The notes: generated by a model not told the origin, from the sequence alone. A stretch of DNA of 64,000 bases from Hyphomicrobiales bacterium (GCA_900469445.1 UBXM01000031.1:48140-112139), one strand, 5' to 3'. Numbered from the stretch's first letter, positions 43,065 through 51,615 are shown. Program-made: numbers and translations.

Positions 43065-43409
43065 CGCTCGTCGAAACGGGCACTCAATGCTCGCGCTCCC
43101 AAGTTTCTCCGCTCTTGAGGCGAATTGAAGAGTTGACCCATCATTGAGTGGCTAACTTCCAGGAGGATATTCAAGTTCGACCAAACGTTTACTCCTCATA
43201 GTGGCAGCAAGCACCGGACGAAAACTGTGTGCTCCCGGACGACAAAATTGAAAAGAATAAACCTGTCGCGGGAAGAGGTGAGGCAGGCCGGCGCGAGGCT
43301 AAAGCCGACGCTCCGCGAAAGTACATTTCGTCTCGGTCGACCATTGCAATCTGCGCGTACATGCGTTCATCGATTTTGCCGAGCTGATTTCACCACACTA
43401 GGAGCCACC
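43065..43409. other. Intergenic stretch before rpsU pseudogene
   Basis: No gene recognised. A short frame on the plus strand runs into the rpsU-like sequence but has no ribosome site; the stretch may carry the S21 mRNA leader. Confidence 0.4.
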
Positions 43410-43650
43410 ATGCTTATCCTCGGCCGAGACAACAACGTCGACCCAAGCCCTGCGCGTCCTCAAGAAGAAGCTGCAGCAGGAGGGCATCGCCCGGGAAATG
43501 CGTTTGCGCGAGCACTTCGAGAAGCCCTCCGAAAAGCGCCCACGAGAAAATGCAGAAGGCATTCGCCGCGCCCGCAAACTCGCTCAGAAAAAGCTTAACA
43601 GGGAGTTGGGTCTAAGTCCTGCGAAGAAGTCAAAACCACGATCTAAATGA
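43410..43650 (+). pseudogene. rpsU: Ribosomal protein S21 gene with +1 frameshift
   Basis: Starts MLILGRDNNVD after AGGAG, then one extra C (CCC at 43442-43444 instead of CC) shifts the frame. The shifted frame continues QALRVLKKKLQQEGIARE, HFEKPSEKRPRENAEGIRRARKLAQKKLNREL and stops at 43650, a full S21. Without a frameshift or recoding, only 11 correct residues are made. Could be decay, sequencing error, or a recoded second S21. Confidence 0.75.
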
Positions 43651-43722
43651 TCGTCGCCTGATTTCGTAAGGCCGTTCACCCCGGCCAGCCAATGCTTCGC
43701 CATGTCAATCCAGTGATAGACA

Positions 43723-43842
43723 ATGAACCCGCATCACTCCCTATCCGAACGCTCCGAACTCTCCGGCCGCACTGACAACGGTATCACCATCGTTGTGGAA
43801 ATTTTCCACCCTGAGGCGCGGATGATTGGCGGATGGAAGTGA
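43723..43842 (+). pseudogene. Decayed copy of small family A gene
   Basis: MNPHHSLSERSELSGR, TDNGITIVVEIFHP match the intact genes at 3640 and 63215. One codon is lost after SGR, and a frameshift after IFHP leads to a stop, removing the conserved C-terminal half. Confidence 0.65.
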
Positions 43843-44073
43843 TCAACACGGCGGCGCCAATTGCGGTCATTGCCGATCGCTTTGACTTGTGAGCATGTCC
43901 GCTCAAAAGCCCTCCTCGCACCCCCGGCATTCGCACCGCCGCAAAAGCCGCGCGGCCGCCCACCGAAAAATCCTCAATTCGCCCTGGCATCCACGTCGGC
44001 ATAAGTGGGGAGTTTTACTTCCGCACCTCCATTGGGGAAAATTCACGCGGCATTGACACCTGCTGTCGTTCTT

Positions 44074-44205
44074 GAACGAAAAGGGTTCGGGTCGAAACTA
44101 ATCCGTATGGGGCTGGTTGGAACAGGAGGCGTCGACGCTAGTTATATCCGATCAGGCTTCGAAGCCGAATTCCACGCACCGCTCGCTCAGGTGCAAATGT
44201 CCTAG
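44074..44205 (+). pseudogene. C-terminal remnant of an HWE histidine kinase
   Basis: The frame reads ERKGFGSKLIRMGLV then SGFEAEFHAPLAQVQ, the G2-box end and last strand of an HWE ATPase domain (compare GFGSVLIERAF in the kinase at 54613). Nothing recognisable lies before it. It sits 18 nt before a receiver gene, as expected for the lost partner kinase. Confidence 0.6.
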
Positions 44206-44223
44206 AGCGAACGGAGTGTTCCT

Positions 44224-44583
44224 ATGCCCCCTGTTATCGTTCTCGTCGTTGAAGACGAGCCGCTTTTGCGCATCGCTGCCATCGACATGGTGGAATCCGC
44301 TGGGTTTGAGGCGGTCGAAGCCGCCGACGCCACTCAGGCGATGGAAATCCTGCAAAGCCGCATGGATATTTGCATTGTATTCACCGATATCGATATGCCG
44401 CGCGGCATCGACGGATTGCGCCTCGCGGCCCTCATACGGGATCGTTGGCCGCCAATCCATGTGATCATCACGTCCGGCCACACGAAGCCACCACAGGGCA
44501 GCTTGCCGTCGGACATGGTGTTCTTCTCAAAGCCCTATCGCGAGACCGACGTGATCGCAACGATGACGCGGATGGCTGCTTAG
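44224..44583 (+). CDS. Single-domain response regulator
   Basis: 119 aa. VLVVEDEPLLR, acceptor in VFTDIDMPRGIDGL, VIITSG and FFSKPY; all catalytic positions present. Closely related to the receivers at 25828 and 54264. Its partner kinase survives only as a fragment directly upstream, so it now depends on another kinase. Confidence 0.88.
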   Translation: MPPVIVLVVEDEPLLRIAAIDMVESAGFEAVEAADATQAMEILQSRMDICIVFTDIDMPRGIDGLRLAALIRDRWPPIHVIITSGHTKPPQGSLPSDMVFFSKPYRETDVIATMTRMAA

Positions 44584-44736
44584 ACACTTAAATGTTGGGT
44601 GCGGAACCTTCGACGCCCATAGAGTACAAGAAGGCTGCGTTCGATGGCTTTTTCCGGGCGGACGGCTCCCCGCCCTGACATCCCGTGCCAAACACTGGAG
44701 GACTGAACAAAGAGGACTGCCAAGTTCGTACGTTTT

Positions 44737-45114
44737 TTACTCAACAGAGAATGAAAATGCGCACTCGACTCCGTTCATCCGGGCAATGCGGTTTTGGAAG
44801 AAGGAAAGAGTGAAGGTTTCCCCATCCGTTGTCTTGAAAGCTCTCTCACTTGGAAAGCGATCCAACTTAGGAAGGTATCCTAACTGAGAGGTTGTCTGAA
44901 TTTCAGCTCCGCAATTTTCATTGTTCCCGCGAAACTCAAACCGTATCGAACCGGCATCTGACGCTGTGATTGCGTAAATCACTCGGTCACCCTTCAGGGA
45001 CGAACCCCGGAAGGCATGCACAACCCCGTCGGTCTGCGTCACATGTATGGCTGGATCTTTTGCTACAACAGGCGACGCGGTCGCCAAAATAGCAAGGAGT
45101 GCAGAAATGCGCAT
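44737..45114 (-). CDS. Exported protein of unknown function
   Basis: 125 aa from ATG 45114 after GGAG. A signal peptide (MRISALLAILATASPVVA, cut before KDP) leads to a small domain with two Cys (ENCGAE and VECAF) that could form a disulfide. Likely periplasmic. Not recognised. Confidence 0.65.
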   Translation of the reverse strand: MRISALLAILATASPVVAKDPAIHVTQTDGVVHAFRGSSLKGDRVIYAITASDAGSIRFEFRGNNENCGAEIQTTSQLGYLPKLDRFPSERAFKTTDGETFTLSFFQNRIARMNGVECAFSFSVE

Positions 45115-45332
45115 GAAAATCTCCGTAAAAAGGATCATTCCCACAGTCGTTGCGGGTTAGCTACCAGTTTGTTCTAAGTCACAAACGCGTGAGCGTGCTG
45201 CAGTCGGTGGTATTGCCCCTTTCGCCCTGAAGTCATGTGGTTCTCGATAAACCGAGCAACCGAAGATCCCGGCTTCGGCTGCTCGGTCGAGGAAGCGCGT
45301 CCGCCTATGCTCCCTCTGTCAATCATGAAGCA

Positions 45333-45608
45333 CTAGCTATCGTGCGGTTCTTCTCGGCTAGTTTGCTCAACCCAGGCATCGACGAAAGACTGGCGAGCAA
45401 AGTCGTGGTGGATGGTCCCCAAAAGCGCGCTGTGGCACAGGGCGTGAGCCCGCCAAAAAGTAAACCCGTGTTTGTGGATGAAATGGGCTTGCATCCATCT
45501 TATCGCGTCAGCCGGGCCATAGATCGTCGTATCGAGCTTGTCGCTTAAACCGACATAGACGGGGCGTGTCCAGCGCAGTTTGAAGCCAACCAGGGTGACC
45601 GTGCCCAT
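45333..45608 (-). CDS. DUF982 family protein
   Basis: 91 aa. Pattern W.RPVYVGL, a GPADAIRWMQAHF segment, FWRAHALCHSALLG and ARQSFVDAWVE fit DUF982, small rhizobial proteins of unknown function. Related copies: decayed at 34905 and intact at 51958. Weak ribosome site; start could also be a nearby GTG. Confidence 0.7.
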   Translation of the reverse strand: MGTVTLVGFKLRWTRPVYVGLSDKLDTTIYGPADAIRWMQAHFIHKHGFTFWRAHALCHSALLGTIHHDFARQSFVDAWVEQTSREEPHDS

Positions 45609-46020
45609 TCAAGGCAGTATGGCTTGTGAGGAGACATTCGTGGCTGCACCGCCGATAACGATGTTGTCTGTGTTTGCTTGCCGCGCAGCGGCAATCAAGT
45701 TTCGTAATTTCGAAAGATGCAAGCCTAAAGCCGAGCTGAGTGCCATATAAGGCTCCCGCGCAAATGCAGGCGGGAGCAAGAGAGCACTCTCAGTCGTCAG
45801 CGCCTACGAATTCGGTTGCCGACGATAAGTTAGGCTACGCTCATTAACGTTAGGAGTCGATAGTCGTTTGGCGAACACGCCGCCCCGGTATCTCGGCGGC
45901 CTCAGTAATCCGTTTCCGACTGAGGTGGTTCCGTGGACAGGGAGGTGTGCCTCTCGCCATAGGCCACGCGCCGAATGCCAATCGATATTGCCCTGGGGTT
46001 AGATGGCAGAGTACCATGCT
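45609..46020. other. Intergenic stretch with a hairpin
   Basis: GCTCCCGC-N10-GCGGGAGC at 45752-45777 is a perfect 8-bp hairpin. A 43-codon frame (45618-45749) ends directly before it but lacks recognisable sequence. No other signal is seen. Confidence 0.4.
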
Positions 46021-46167
46021 CTATTTGGGCGGATTGGTGATGCTGCTTTTGGTGTCGAGGTTTCCAGCATGATCCGTCATCCACCATAGTCCTCCAGCAA
46101 CAACAGCGAAGATCAAAGCTGCAAAAATGATCGAAAAGAAGGCCGCGCGGCCTTCTCCGCGGGCCAT
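46021..46167 (-). CDS. Single-helix membrane protein, 48 aa
   Basis: ATG 46167 overlaps the stop of the upstream MAKGQ gene as TGATG, a coupling signal. The protein is MARGEGRAAFFS, then a helix (IIFAALIFAVVAGGLWW), then a short polar tail. Length and coupling argue for a real small membrane protein; function unknown. Confidence 0.55.
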   Translation of the reverse strand: MARGEGRAAFFSIIFAALIFAVVAGGLWWMTDHAGNLDTKSSITNPPK

Positions 46168-46295
46168 CACTTGTTCTTCTTTGAAGATTGGCCGTCCTTG
46201 ACCTGTGATCCAAGCGCCGTTGCCTCTTTCGGGGCAGGCTTGTCCTTTTTCGGCTTCCTAGCCTCTTTGTTTCCGCGTACCTGACCTTTGGCCAT
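46167..46295 (-). CDS. Small Lys-rich protein, MAKGQ family (copy 2)
   Basis: 42 aa from ATG 46295 after AGGAG: MAKGQVRGNKEARKPKKDK, then GSQVKDGQSSKKNK. Paralogue at 40692. Translationally coupled to a 48-aa membrane protein, which suggests that both act together, perhaps at the membrane. No function known. Confidence 0.65.
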   Translation of the reverse strand: MAKGQVRGNKEARKPKKDKPAPKEATALGSQVKDGQSSKKNK

Positions 46296-46431
46296 GGCGT
46301 TCTCCTCGTTAAAAGCGAGCTAGCCGCTTTATTTGATAATATAGCACGGGAAATCGGAGCTTTGCAGGCTGAGCACGTCGATCAGTCCGTCGACTTTCTC
46401 GCTGCGATGTAGGCTCAAGTACCCCTGACGA

Positions 46432-46752
46432 CTAGCGCTCTTCCTGAGTGTCACGGCGCTCACTTAACGACGCACGCTCTGCGCCATGCTTCGGATCGGA
46501 TGGCTTGGATGGCTGCGAAAGGGAGATGCCAGCTCCGGTTATTCCGCGATGAAAGCGTGAGATCTTCGCTGCTACATGTCTCTCGCGGGTGATGCGTTCT
46601 TCGTGCCGTCCTGTTTCGAAAGCTACTCTTTGCTGTAGCTTCGAGGTCTCCTTCAGATCTCCGCTGTCACGGGTTGAATTCTCGTTTTGATTTCTGACTA
46701 GCGAATATCTCTTGGTCAGCGTCCCGGTAAGATCTCTCCATTGAATAGACAT
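46432..46752 (-). CDS. Hypothetical charged protein
   Basis: 106 aa from ATG 46752 (MSIQWRDLTGTLTKRY) after GAGGAGAA. Very polar, rich in Arg, Glu and Ser, with no hydrophobic core visible; perhaps disordered. Good ribosome site but no recognised family. Confidence 0.45.
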   Translation of the reverse strand: MSIQWRDLTGTLTKRYSLVRNQNENSTRDSGDLKETSKLQQRVAFETGRHEERITRERHVAAKISRFHRGITGAGISLSQPSKPSDPKHGAERASLSERRDTQEER

Positions 46753-46962
46753 AGGATTCTCCTCGGAGGCGTAGCGCCCCATCGAATACAACGCGCCTAT
46801 TGCAGAAGGATAGCAAGGAGAAACTCAACGATGCAGACGTATGAAGGCTGCCCGCAGTGTTTCCGACAGAGCTCCCCGCACCAGCATCGCATTCGCTGAA
46901 GGAAGGTCCGCGGCGGACAAAGGCCAAGACGCCCTCCACCTAATTGCTATTGGGACAATCCT

Positions 46963-47277
46963 TCAATGTATCGTCATGCCCTCGGGCATCATCATGTTCA
47001 GCGCGTCAGCCAATGCGAGCGCCACTTCTTCACGGAGTAGTGCCATGGGAAAACCCTGGACGCAGTAGGCGAGGCCAGTCTCGACGACAATCACAGTCCA
47101 GCTGTAATCGGGTTCCTGAACGGCGCGATAGGTGGGTTCGGTGGCGACCAATTGACTCTCCGCGATAACGCGAGAGCTCAAGGATCTCCCAGTCGCTGGT
47201 AAGCCCGCGATATTAGTTACGTAGTGCAGACATGGAATAAAGACAGCCCGCTGCCCTGATATCTCGCTACAACGCAC
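46963..47277 (-). CDS. Hypothetical protein, start uncertain
   Basis: Up to 104 aa from a GTG; a later start is likely because the first 40 residues look non-coding. The C-terminal part (YRAVQEPDYSWTVIVVETGLA, LADALNMM) is protein-like, with a two-strand plus helix look. Unknown. Confidence 0.35.
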   Translation of the reverse strand: MRCSEISGQRAVFIPCLHYVTNIAGLPATGRSLSSRVIAESQLVATEPTYRAVQEPDYSWTVIVVETGLAYCVQGFPMALLREEVALALADALNMMMPEGMTIH

Positions 47278-47623
47278 AAGAAATCATAAGTCGAAAGATG
47301 GTCATCGACGCCTGACGTTCGATCCGACGGTTTTCGCCACTCAAAAGCTCAGTGGATGGGCGGGCAGCCTGGCTGACGGTTTCACCACCAAGTTCAGGCG
47401 CGAGCCCGCCTGAACGGCCACCCCAGTTGCAGCCCGCAAAAACTTTTGGTTGACTTTACGCACTAACGCCTCCATCTTAAGTTTAACGATATTTTCCTGC
47501 CGAGATTTGCTTGCTGCGCAATTGGCACTGCGTGTTAAACGACCCTCCCTTTAAAGCATCGCTACCACCAATCGTGTCGCGTCCGCGGCGCGATCCTCAA
47601 TTGTTGCTATGAAAGGGTTATTC
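47278..47623 (+). promoter_or_regulatory. Leader and promoter of cspA copy 3
   Basis: Contains TTGACTT near 47450 and, from about 47490 to the start, a leader that can be aligned with the region before cspA copy 1 (shared CGATATTTT, TTTGCTTGCTG or TTGCTTGCTG, CATCGCT..CACCA, GTCGC.TCCG, GAAAGGG). Long conserved leaders are typical for cold-induced csp mRNAs. Confidence 0.5.
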
Positions 47624-47833
47624 ATGACCATCGGCACAGTAAAATGGTTCAATTCCACCAAGGGCTTCGGCTTCATTCAACCCGACAACGGCGGTCCGGA
47701 TGCCTTCGTGCATATCTCGGCAGTCGAGCGGGCTGGCATGCGCGAGCTTGTTGAAGGCCAGAAGATCGCCTTCGAGCTGGAAACTGACAGAAAGTCCGGC
47801 AAGATGTCGGCTGGCAACCTTCAGGCTGCTTAA
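47624..47833 (+). CDS. cspA: Cold-shock protein CspA family (copy 3)
   Basis: 69 aa, nearly identical to copy 1 (KGFGFIQP, DAFVHISAVERAGMRELVEGQK). Start ATG 47624 after AAAGGG; an ATG 15 nt upstream is in frame. Followed by the 19-nt element, a terminator and the small charged gene, the same order as at copy 1. Confidence 0.95.
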   Translation: MTIGTVKWFNSTKGFGFIQPDNGGPDAFVHISAVERAGMRELVEGQKIAFELETDRKSGKMSAGNLQAA

Positions 47834-47858
47834 CATAGTTCTGTTCCAGCTTAGCTTT

Positions 47859-47927
47859 GACCACGGATGTACTGGCACTGCCGAAGCAAGGAACGACCGA
47901 AGGTCAGGCCAACGCCTGGCCTTTTTT
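47859..47927 (+). other. Conserved cspA 3' element (copy 3) and terminator
   Basis: GACCACGGATGTACTGGCA at 47859-47877; terminator AGGTCAGGC / GCCTGGCCT (47901-47922) with six T. Copies 1 and 3 also share the bases TT before and CTG after the 19-mer. Confidence 0.7.
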
Positions 47928-47959
47928 CATTGGTGTCTCTGACTGGCGCAAGGATCACG

Positions 47960-48142
47960 ATGACCGAAAAATACAGTTCGGCCCGTCAGAACGCAGAAAA
48001 GGCGTTCGACAGGGCAAAGGTTGAAACCGCGACCCGCGACCGCGTTCACGAAGAACTTGATGCTGCCGAGAAGGCACGCCGGGACAAAACGTCCCGCCTA
48101 AGAGAAGCCCGCCTTGCTCAAGGGCGAGCGACCGACGTCTAG
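47960..48142 (+). CDS. Small helical charged protein downstream of cspA (copy 2)
   Basis: 60 aa. MTEKYSSARQNAEKAF, VHEELDAAEKARRDKTSRLREARLAQ; paralogue of the gene at 36199. The start ATG 47960 is in the same place relative to the cspA terminator. Both copies follow cspA, so the link is old. Function unknown. Confidence 0.65.
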   Translation: MTEKYSSARQNAEKAFDRAKVETATRDRVHEELDAAEKARRDKTSRLREARLAQGRATDV

Positions 48143-48213
48143 AGGAATAAGAGCTGAGGCTGACGCCAATCGCTGACCGCAGCTGATTGAGCCCCAGACA
48201 AAGGAACCATACG

Positions 48214-48528
48214 ATGAACAGCACGACATCCACCTCTCTACCGGTCGAACTGGCCCCGGTCCAGATCAGGGGCCTGAAGCTCGCGAAGGAGGGTGATCTT
48301 TATCCGCAGGATGGCGGTCGATGGACCCATCTCAATGCGGACGTAACCTATAAAAAATCTGATCGCTTCAAGGAACGTCCTATTAAGGTCAAGTTCGCGT
48401 CGACAGCGACCATAACCCAATTGCGGGATGCCGGTCTTTTGCAGCTGCTCAACGCCGAGGTCGATCCGGCGGTTTCAGCACATGGCATAACCATGGCGGG
48501 CAAGATGTGGCTGCTGAAACACAAGTGA
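48214..48528 (+). CDS. Hypothetical protein
   Basis: 104 aa from ATG 48214 (MNSTTSTSLPVELAPVQIRG) after AAAGGAA. Middle part RWTHLNADVTYKKSDRFKERPIKVKF looks like a small beta domain. Its 3' end overlaps the next gene by 22 nt. Not recognised. Confidence 0.6.
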   Translation: MNSTTSTSLPVELAPVQIRGLKLAKEGDLYPQDGGRWTHLNADVTYKKSDRFKERPIKVKFASTATITQLRDAGLLQLLNAEVDPAVSAHGITMAGKMWLLKHK

Positions 48529-48908
48529 TTTCCGACGAAACATACGTCGAGCTGCTTCACGCAAATGAGCCGACTTGGAGCGTCTCTCCGCCTGAAGTAA
48601 CAGATCTGGACTGCCAGACATGTGGTGCCTGCTGTTCGTACTCGCCGGACTGGCCACGATTTACCACTGAGACCGACGAGGCGCTGGACAGACTTCCTCC
48701 TCGTTTCGTGACCGCAGATCAAAGAGGCATGCGTTGCGAGAGTTCGAGATGTTCCGCTCTCTCCGGCACCGTGGGCGAAACCACGACCTGTCTGGTTTAC
48801 GAAGCCCGCCCCGACGTTTGCCGTGCCTGCTCTCCCGGTGACTATGCCTGTACAACTGCGCGGTCAGCGTTTGGTATGGCCACGGCTTGTGCTCCCAGCG
48901 TATTGTAA
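48507..48908 (+). CDS. YkgJ-type Cys-cluster protein (Zn/Fe binding)
   Basis: 133 aa. The CxxCGxCC motif (DCQTCGACCSYSPDWPRF) and later Cys residues (CLVYEARPDVCRACSPGDYAC) fit the YkgJ family that binds zinc or an iron cluster. The start at ATG 48507 overlaps the previous gene; a later GTG is possible. Function of the family is unclear. Confidence 0.75.
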   Translation: MAAETQVISDETYVELLHANEPTWSVSPPEVTDLDCQTCGACCSYSPDWPRFTTETDEALDRLPPRFVTADQRGMRCESSRCSALSGTVGETTTCLVYEARPDVCRACSPGDYACTTARSAFGMATACAPSVL

Positions 48909-49294
48909 AGCAGGCAACAGAGCCCGGCATCTTGCCTCAATGGCGGCGCGCACGTTCCGCATACATTTGTCGGTAACCCGCAGATGGCTATTTTAGTGTG
49001 CACCACTCGCCGGTTCCAGCAAATCACATCAGCATCAGCTCAAGACGCTTCACCTTAAGCTTGATGGGAGCCGAACCTTCGACCCGCAGAGTCCAAACGA
49101 ACTTAGTATTCAAAAATCCTCTAAATAACAGAAGTTTGGCGGTCTGTGCACTGAGTGCGGCTGGCGATGACCTCAGATCGTGAACCAAGAAGCGCTGTGC
49201 ATTCCCGGAGAACGCGAAACACCGCCGATCGCGCTGAACCCTTCTCTGCCTAGGCTTGTGGCGAGGCAGCCGAAGACCACCTCGCCGAGACCTT
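48909..49294. other. Intergenic stretch, nothing recognised
   Basis: Lies between convergent genes. Frames on both strands lack protein-like composition. No repeat or hairpin stands out. Confidence 0.4.
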
Positions 49295-51187
49295 TCACTT
49301 GCCTTGCCCAATGGCCAGCGCAAACAGCCTGGCCTGTCGGTCGGCAAAAGCCCGCGGATTGGCTGGTTTGTCCCCGTCAAGAACGCGTGCTTCGTCAAGC
49401 AACAGCCACGCCGCATCCTCGCGAAACGCTAGATCGTAGGTCGATGCGATGGCCTTAACACGCTCGTTGTGCGCGTTGATCTCCAGGATTGGCTTCGATG
49501 CGGTCTGTAACCGCCCCACCCCTTGGAGGAGCTTTTCGAGCTGGCGATCGGGGCCATGTTCCGACGCGACAAGGCAGACCGCGCTTTCGGTCAACCGATC
49601 GGAAACCCGCACGTCACCGATTTCCTCACCCAGTGTGCTTCGAGCGAAATCGATGAACGCCTTAACTTCAGGAGAAGCTTGCCGGTCACCCTCATCGTTG
49701 CCGCCCTCGCCGGTCACAGCGTTAAGATCGGCAAGGCCCTGAGTAACAGATTTAAAAGGTTTGCCCTCGAAATCTGGGGCGTTGGTCGGCCAGAAACTGT
49801 CTACGCCGTCGGTCAGCAGAAGTACCTCTATCCCTTTGGCTCGAAAACCCTCGAGTTGCGGCGACGATCTCAGTTGGTCCAGACTGGAGCCGCTAATGTA
49901 ATAGATCGCCGACTGCCCTTCCCTCATTCCGGCTAGATAGTCGGCCAGGCTCCGAGTTGCCCCATCGGATACGGTACTACGAAAGCGCGCCAGCTTCAGC
50001 AACTGCGCGCGCCGCTCGAAGTCGTCGTAGATACCTTCCTTGAGAATGGGGCCGAACAGATCCCATACTTTGGAAAACGTCTCGGCTTCTCCTTCGGCCA
50101 TTTTCTCCAGAGCCGAAAGGATCCGACTCGTTACGCCCTTTTTGATAGCGGCAAGCACGGGGCTTTCCTGGATCATCTCACGGGAAATGTTGAGTGGCAG
50201 ATCCGGGGTGTCGACGATGCCGCGGACGAACCGCAGGTAACGCGGCAGCAAGTCGGCTTCGTCGGTTATGAAGACGCGCTTCACGTAAAGCTTCATCCGA
50301 CCCTGTCGGTCTGGATCAATCAAATCGAATGGTTGAGAGCCCGGTATGAAGGCAAGTGTCGTATATTCGTGGCGGCCCTCAGCGCGGAAATGCACGTTAG
50401 CCAGCGGCTCATCGTACTGGCCCGAGACACGATGATAGAAATCGTCGTAGTCCTGCTTAGATATCTCGCTCTTCTGCTTGATCCAAAGCGCTGCACCATC
50501 GGAGACCTGTGACGGTTCGGCGCCCTCTTTGTCAACGAGACGTATAGGAACAGGCACGTGGCCGGATTGTTCACGGATAATCTTCTCGACCGTCCATTTG
50601 CTGGCGTATTTCTTCGCATCGTCCATGAGTTGCAGCACGACACGCGTACCGCGTGCTGGTGCTTGCCCGACATCGATCCCGACGATGTCATAGCTTCCCT
50701 TACCGTCGGAAGACCATTTCCAGGCCTCGCCCTCGCCGGCGCGGCGGGAGATCACATCGACCCGATCGGCGACCATGAACGAAGAATAGAACCCGACGCC
50801 GAACTGGCCGATCAGCTCCGCCTTCTCGCCAGCCTTGGCCGCCTCAAGCCGCTCCATGAACGCCTTTGTCCCCGAGCGCGCGATCGTGCCAAGCGCGTCG
50901 ATCATCTCCTCGCGGTTCATGCCGATACCGTTGTCCTCGATGACGAGTGTCCGCTCCTCTTCATTGAGCGTCACAAGAATTCCCGGCTGGGCTCCATCGG
51001 ACGACAGCTGCGGCTTGGAAATGGATTCATACCGCAGCTTTTCGCAGGCATCCGCCGCGTTTGAGATCAATTCCCGGAGGAAAACATCTTTGTCCGAGTA
51101 AACAGAATGCACCATCATGTGCAGGAGCCGGCTGACATCGGCTTCAAATACGTGTTGCTCGGACTGCCATTCTTCGACTGTCGTCAC
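49295..51187 (-). CDS. htpG: Chaperone HtpG (bacterial Hsp90)
   Basis: 630 aa. ATP-binding Bergerat fold: ELISNAADACEKL, VIEDNGIGM and GQFGVGFYSSFMVA; middle-domain Arg in LNISREMIQES. The start is GTG 51187 because GGAGG ends 5 nt before it; the ATG 12 nt upstream lies over that ribosome site. An RpoH promoter lies directly upstream. The protein departs from the usual C-terminal end only slightly. Acts on unfolded client proteins during stress. Confidence 0.95.
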   Translation of the reverse strand: MTTVEEWQSEQHVFEADVSRLLHMMVHSVYSDKDVFLRELISNAADACEKLRYESISKPQLSSDGAQPGILVTLNEEERTLVIEDNGIGMNREEMIDALGTIARSGTKAFMERLEAAKAGEKAELIGQFGVGFYSSFMVADRVDVISRRAGEGEAWKWSSDGKGSYDIVGIDVGQAPARGTRVVLQLMDDAKKYASKWTVEKIIREQSGHVPVPIRLVDKEGAEPSQVSDGAALWIKQKSEISKQDYDDFYHRVSGQYDEPLANVHFRAEGRHEYTTLAFIPGSQPFDLIDPDRQGRMKLYVKRVFITDEADLLPRYLRFVRGIVDTPDLPLNISREMIQESPVLAAIKKGVTSRILSALEKMAEGEAETFSKVWDLFGPILKEGIYDDFERRAQLLKLARFRSTVSDGATRSLADYLAGMREGQSAIYYISGSSLDQLRSSPQLEGFRAKGIEVLLLTDGVDSFWPTNAPDFEGKPFKSVTQGLADLNAVTGEGGNDEGDRQASPEVKAFIDFARSTLGEEIGDVRVSDRLTESAVCLVASEHGPDRQLEKLLQGVGRLQTASKPILEINAHNERVKAIASTYDLAFREDAAWLLLDEARVLDGDKPANPRAFADRQARLFALAIGQGK

Positions 51188-51219
51188 TGATACCTCCATT
51201 CGTAAAGAAATCGCCGGTC

Positions 51220-51248
51220 AAATGGTTTTTCTGGGACAAGAATTCAAG
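51220..51248 (-). promoter_or_regulatory. RpoH (sigma32) heat-shock promoter of htpG
   Basis: On the minus strand CTTGAA (51248-51243), 17 nt, CCATTT (51225-51220). This equals the alphaproteobacterial RpoH consensus CTTGAA-N17-CCATnT, with the start codon about 33 nt downstream. Confidence 0.8.
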
Positions 51249-51393
51249 CGCCATCGCCCTCGCCCACTTGACGCTTTTCTAAGACTTTTTTCGTTCGTGT
51301 CTGAAACCTGGGGACAGCGCTACCTGAGCGTCTCATTTTCGTAGTCTCTTCCCGACTTACTCTCGTACGATCCTGTCTGACAGGAGTAGCGAC

Positions 51394-51615
51394 ATGAGCA
51401 ATCTGGTTCCGAACGCATTCTATTGGGCTCGTTCCGTAAAACATAACGATGGGCGCCTTACGGTTGTGAAGGTTTCTACGATATTTGGCACAAGTCGAGA
51501 ATTCTGGACCTTGGCGGTGCCGGGATCGGATCAGCATTTCATGATCGACGACTTGGAGATCCTCAGCGAGATCGAGCAGCCTAAAACGGCATTCCGTCTT
51601 CAAGCAGCTGAATAA
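51394..51615 (+). CDS. Small hypothetical protein
   Basis: 73 aa after AGGAGTAGC. Beta-rich look (FWTLAVPGSDQHFMIDDLEIL). Not recognised. Divergent from htpG; may share stress control. Confidence 0.55.
   Translation: MSNLVPNAFYWARSVKHNDGRLTVVKVSTIFGTSREFWTLAVPGSDQHFMIDDLEILSEIEQPKTAFRLQAAE

Noticed and set aside
44005..44205. 66-codon open frame as a complete gene
   Set aside because: Only its last 44 codons match anything, and they match the end of an HWE kinase, so it is listed as a remnant.
45618..45749. 43-codon frame ending at a hairpin
   Set aside because: No family, and composition gives no support; kept only as a note in the gap description.
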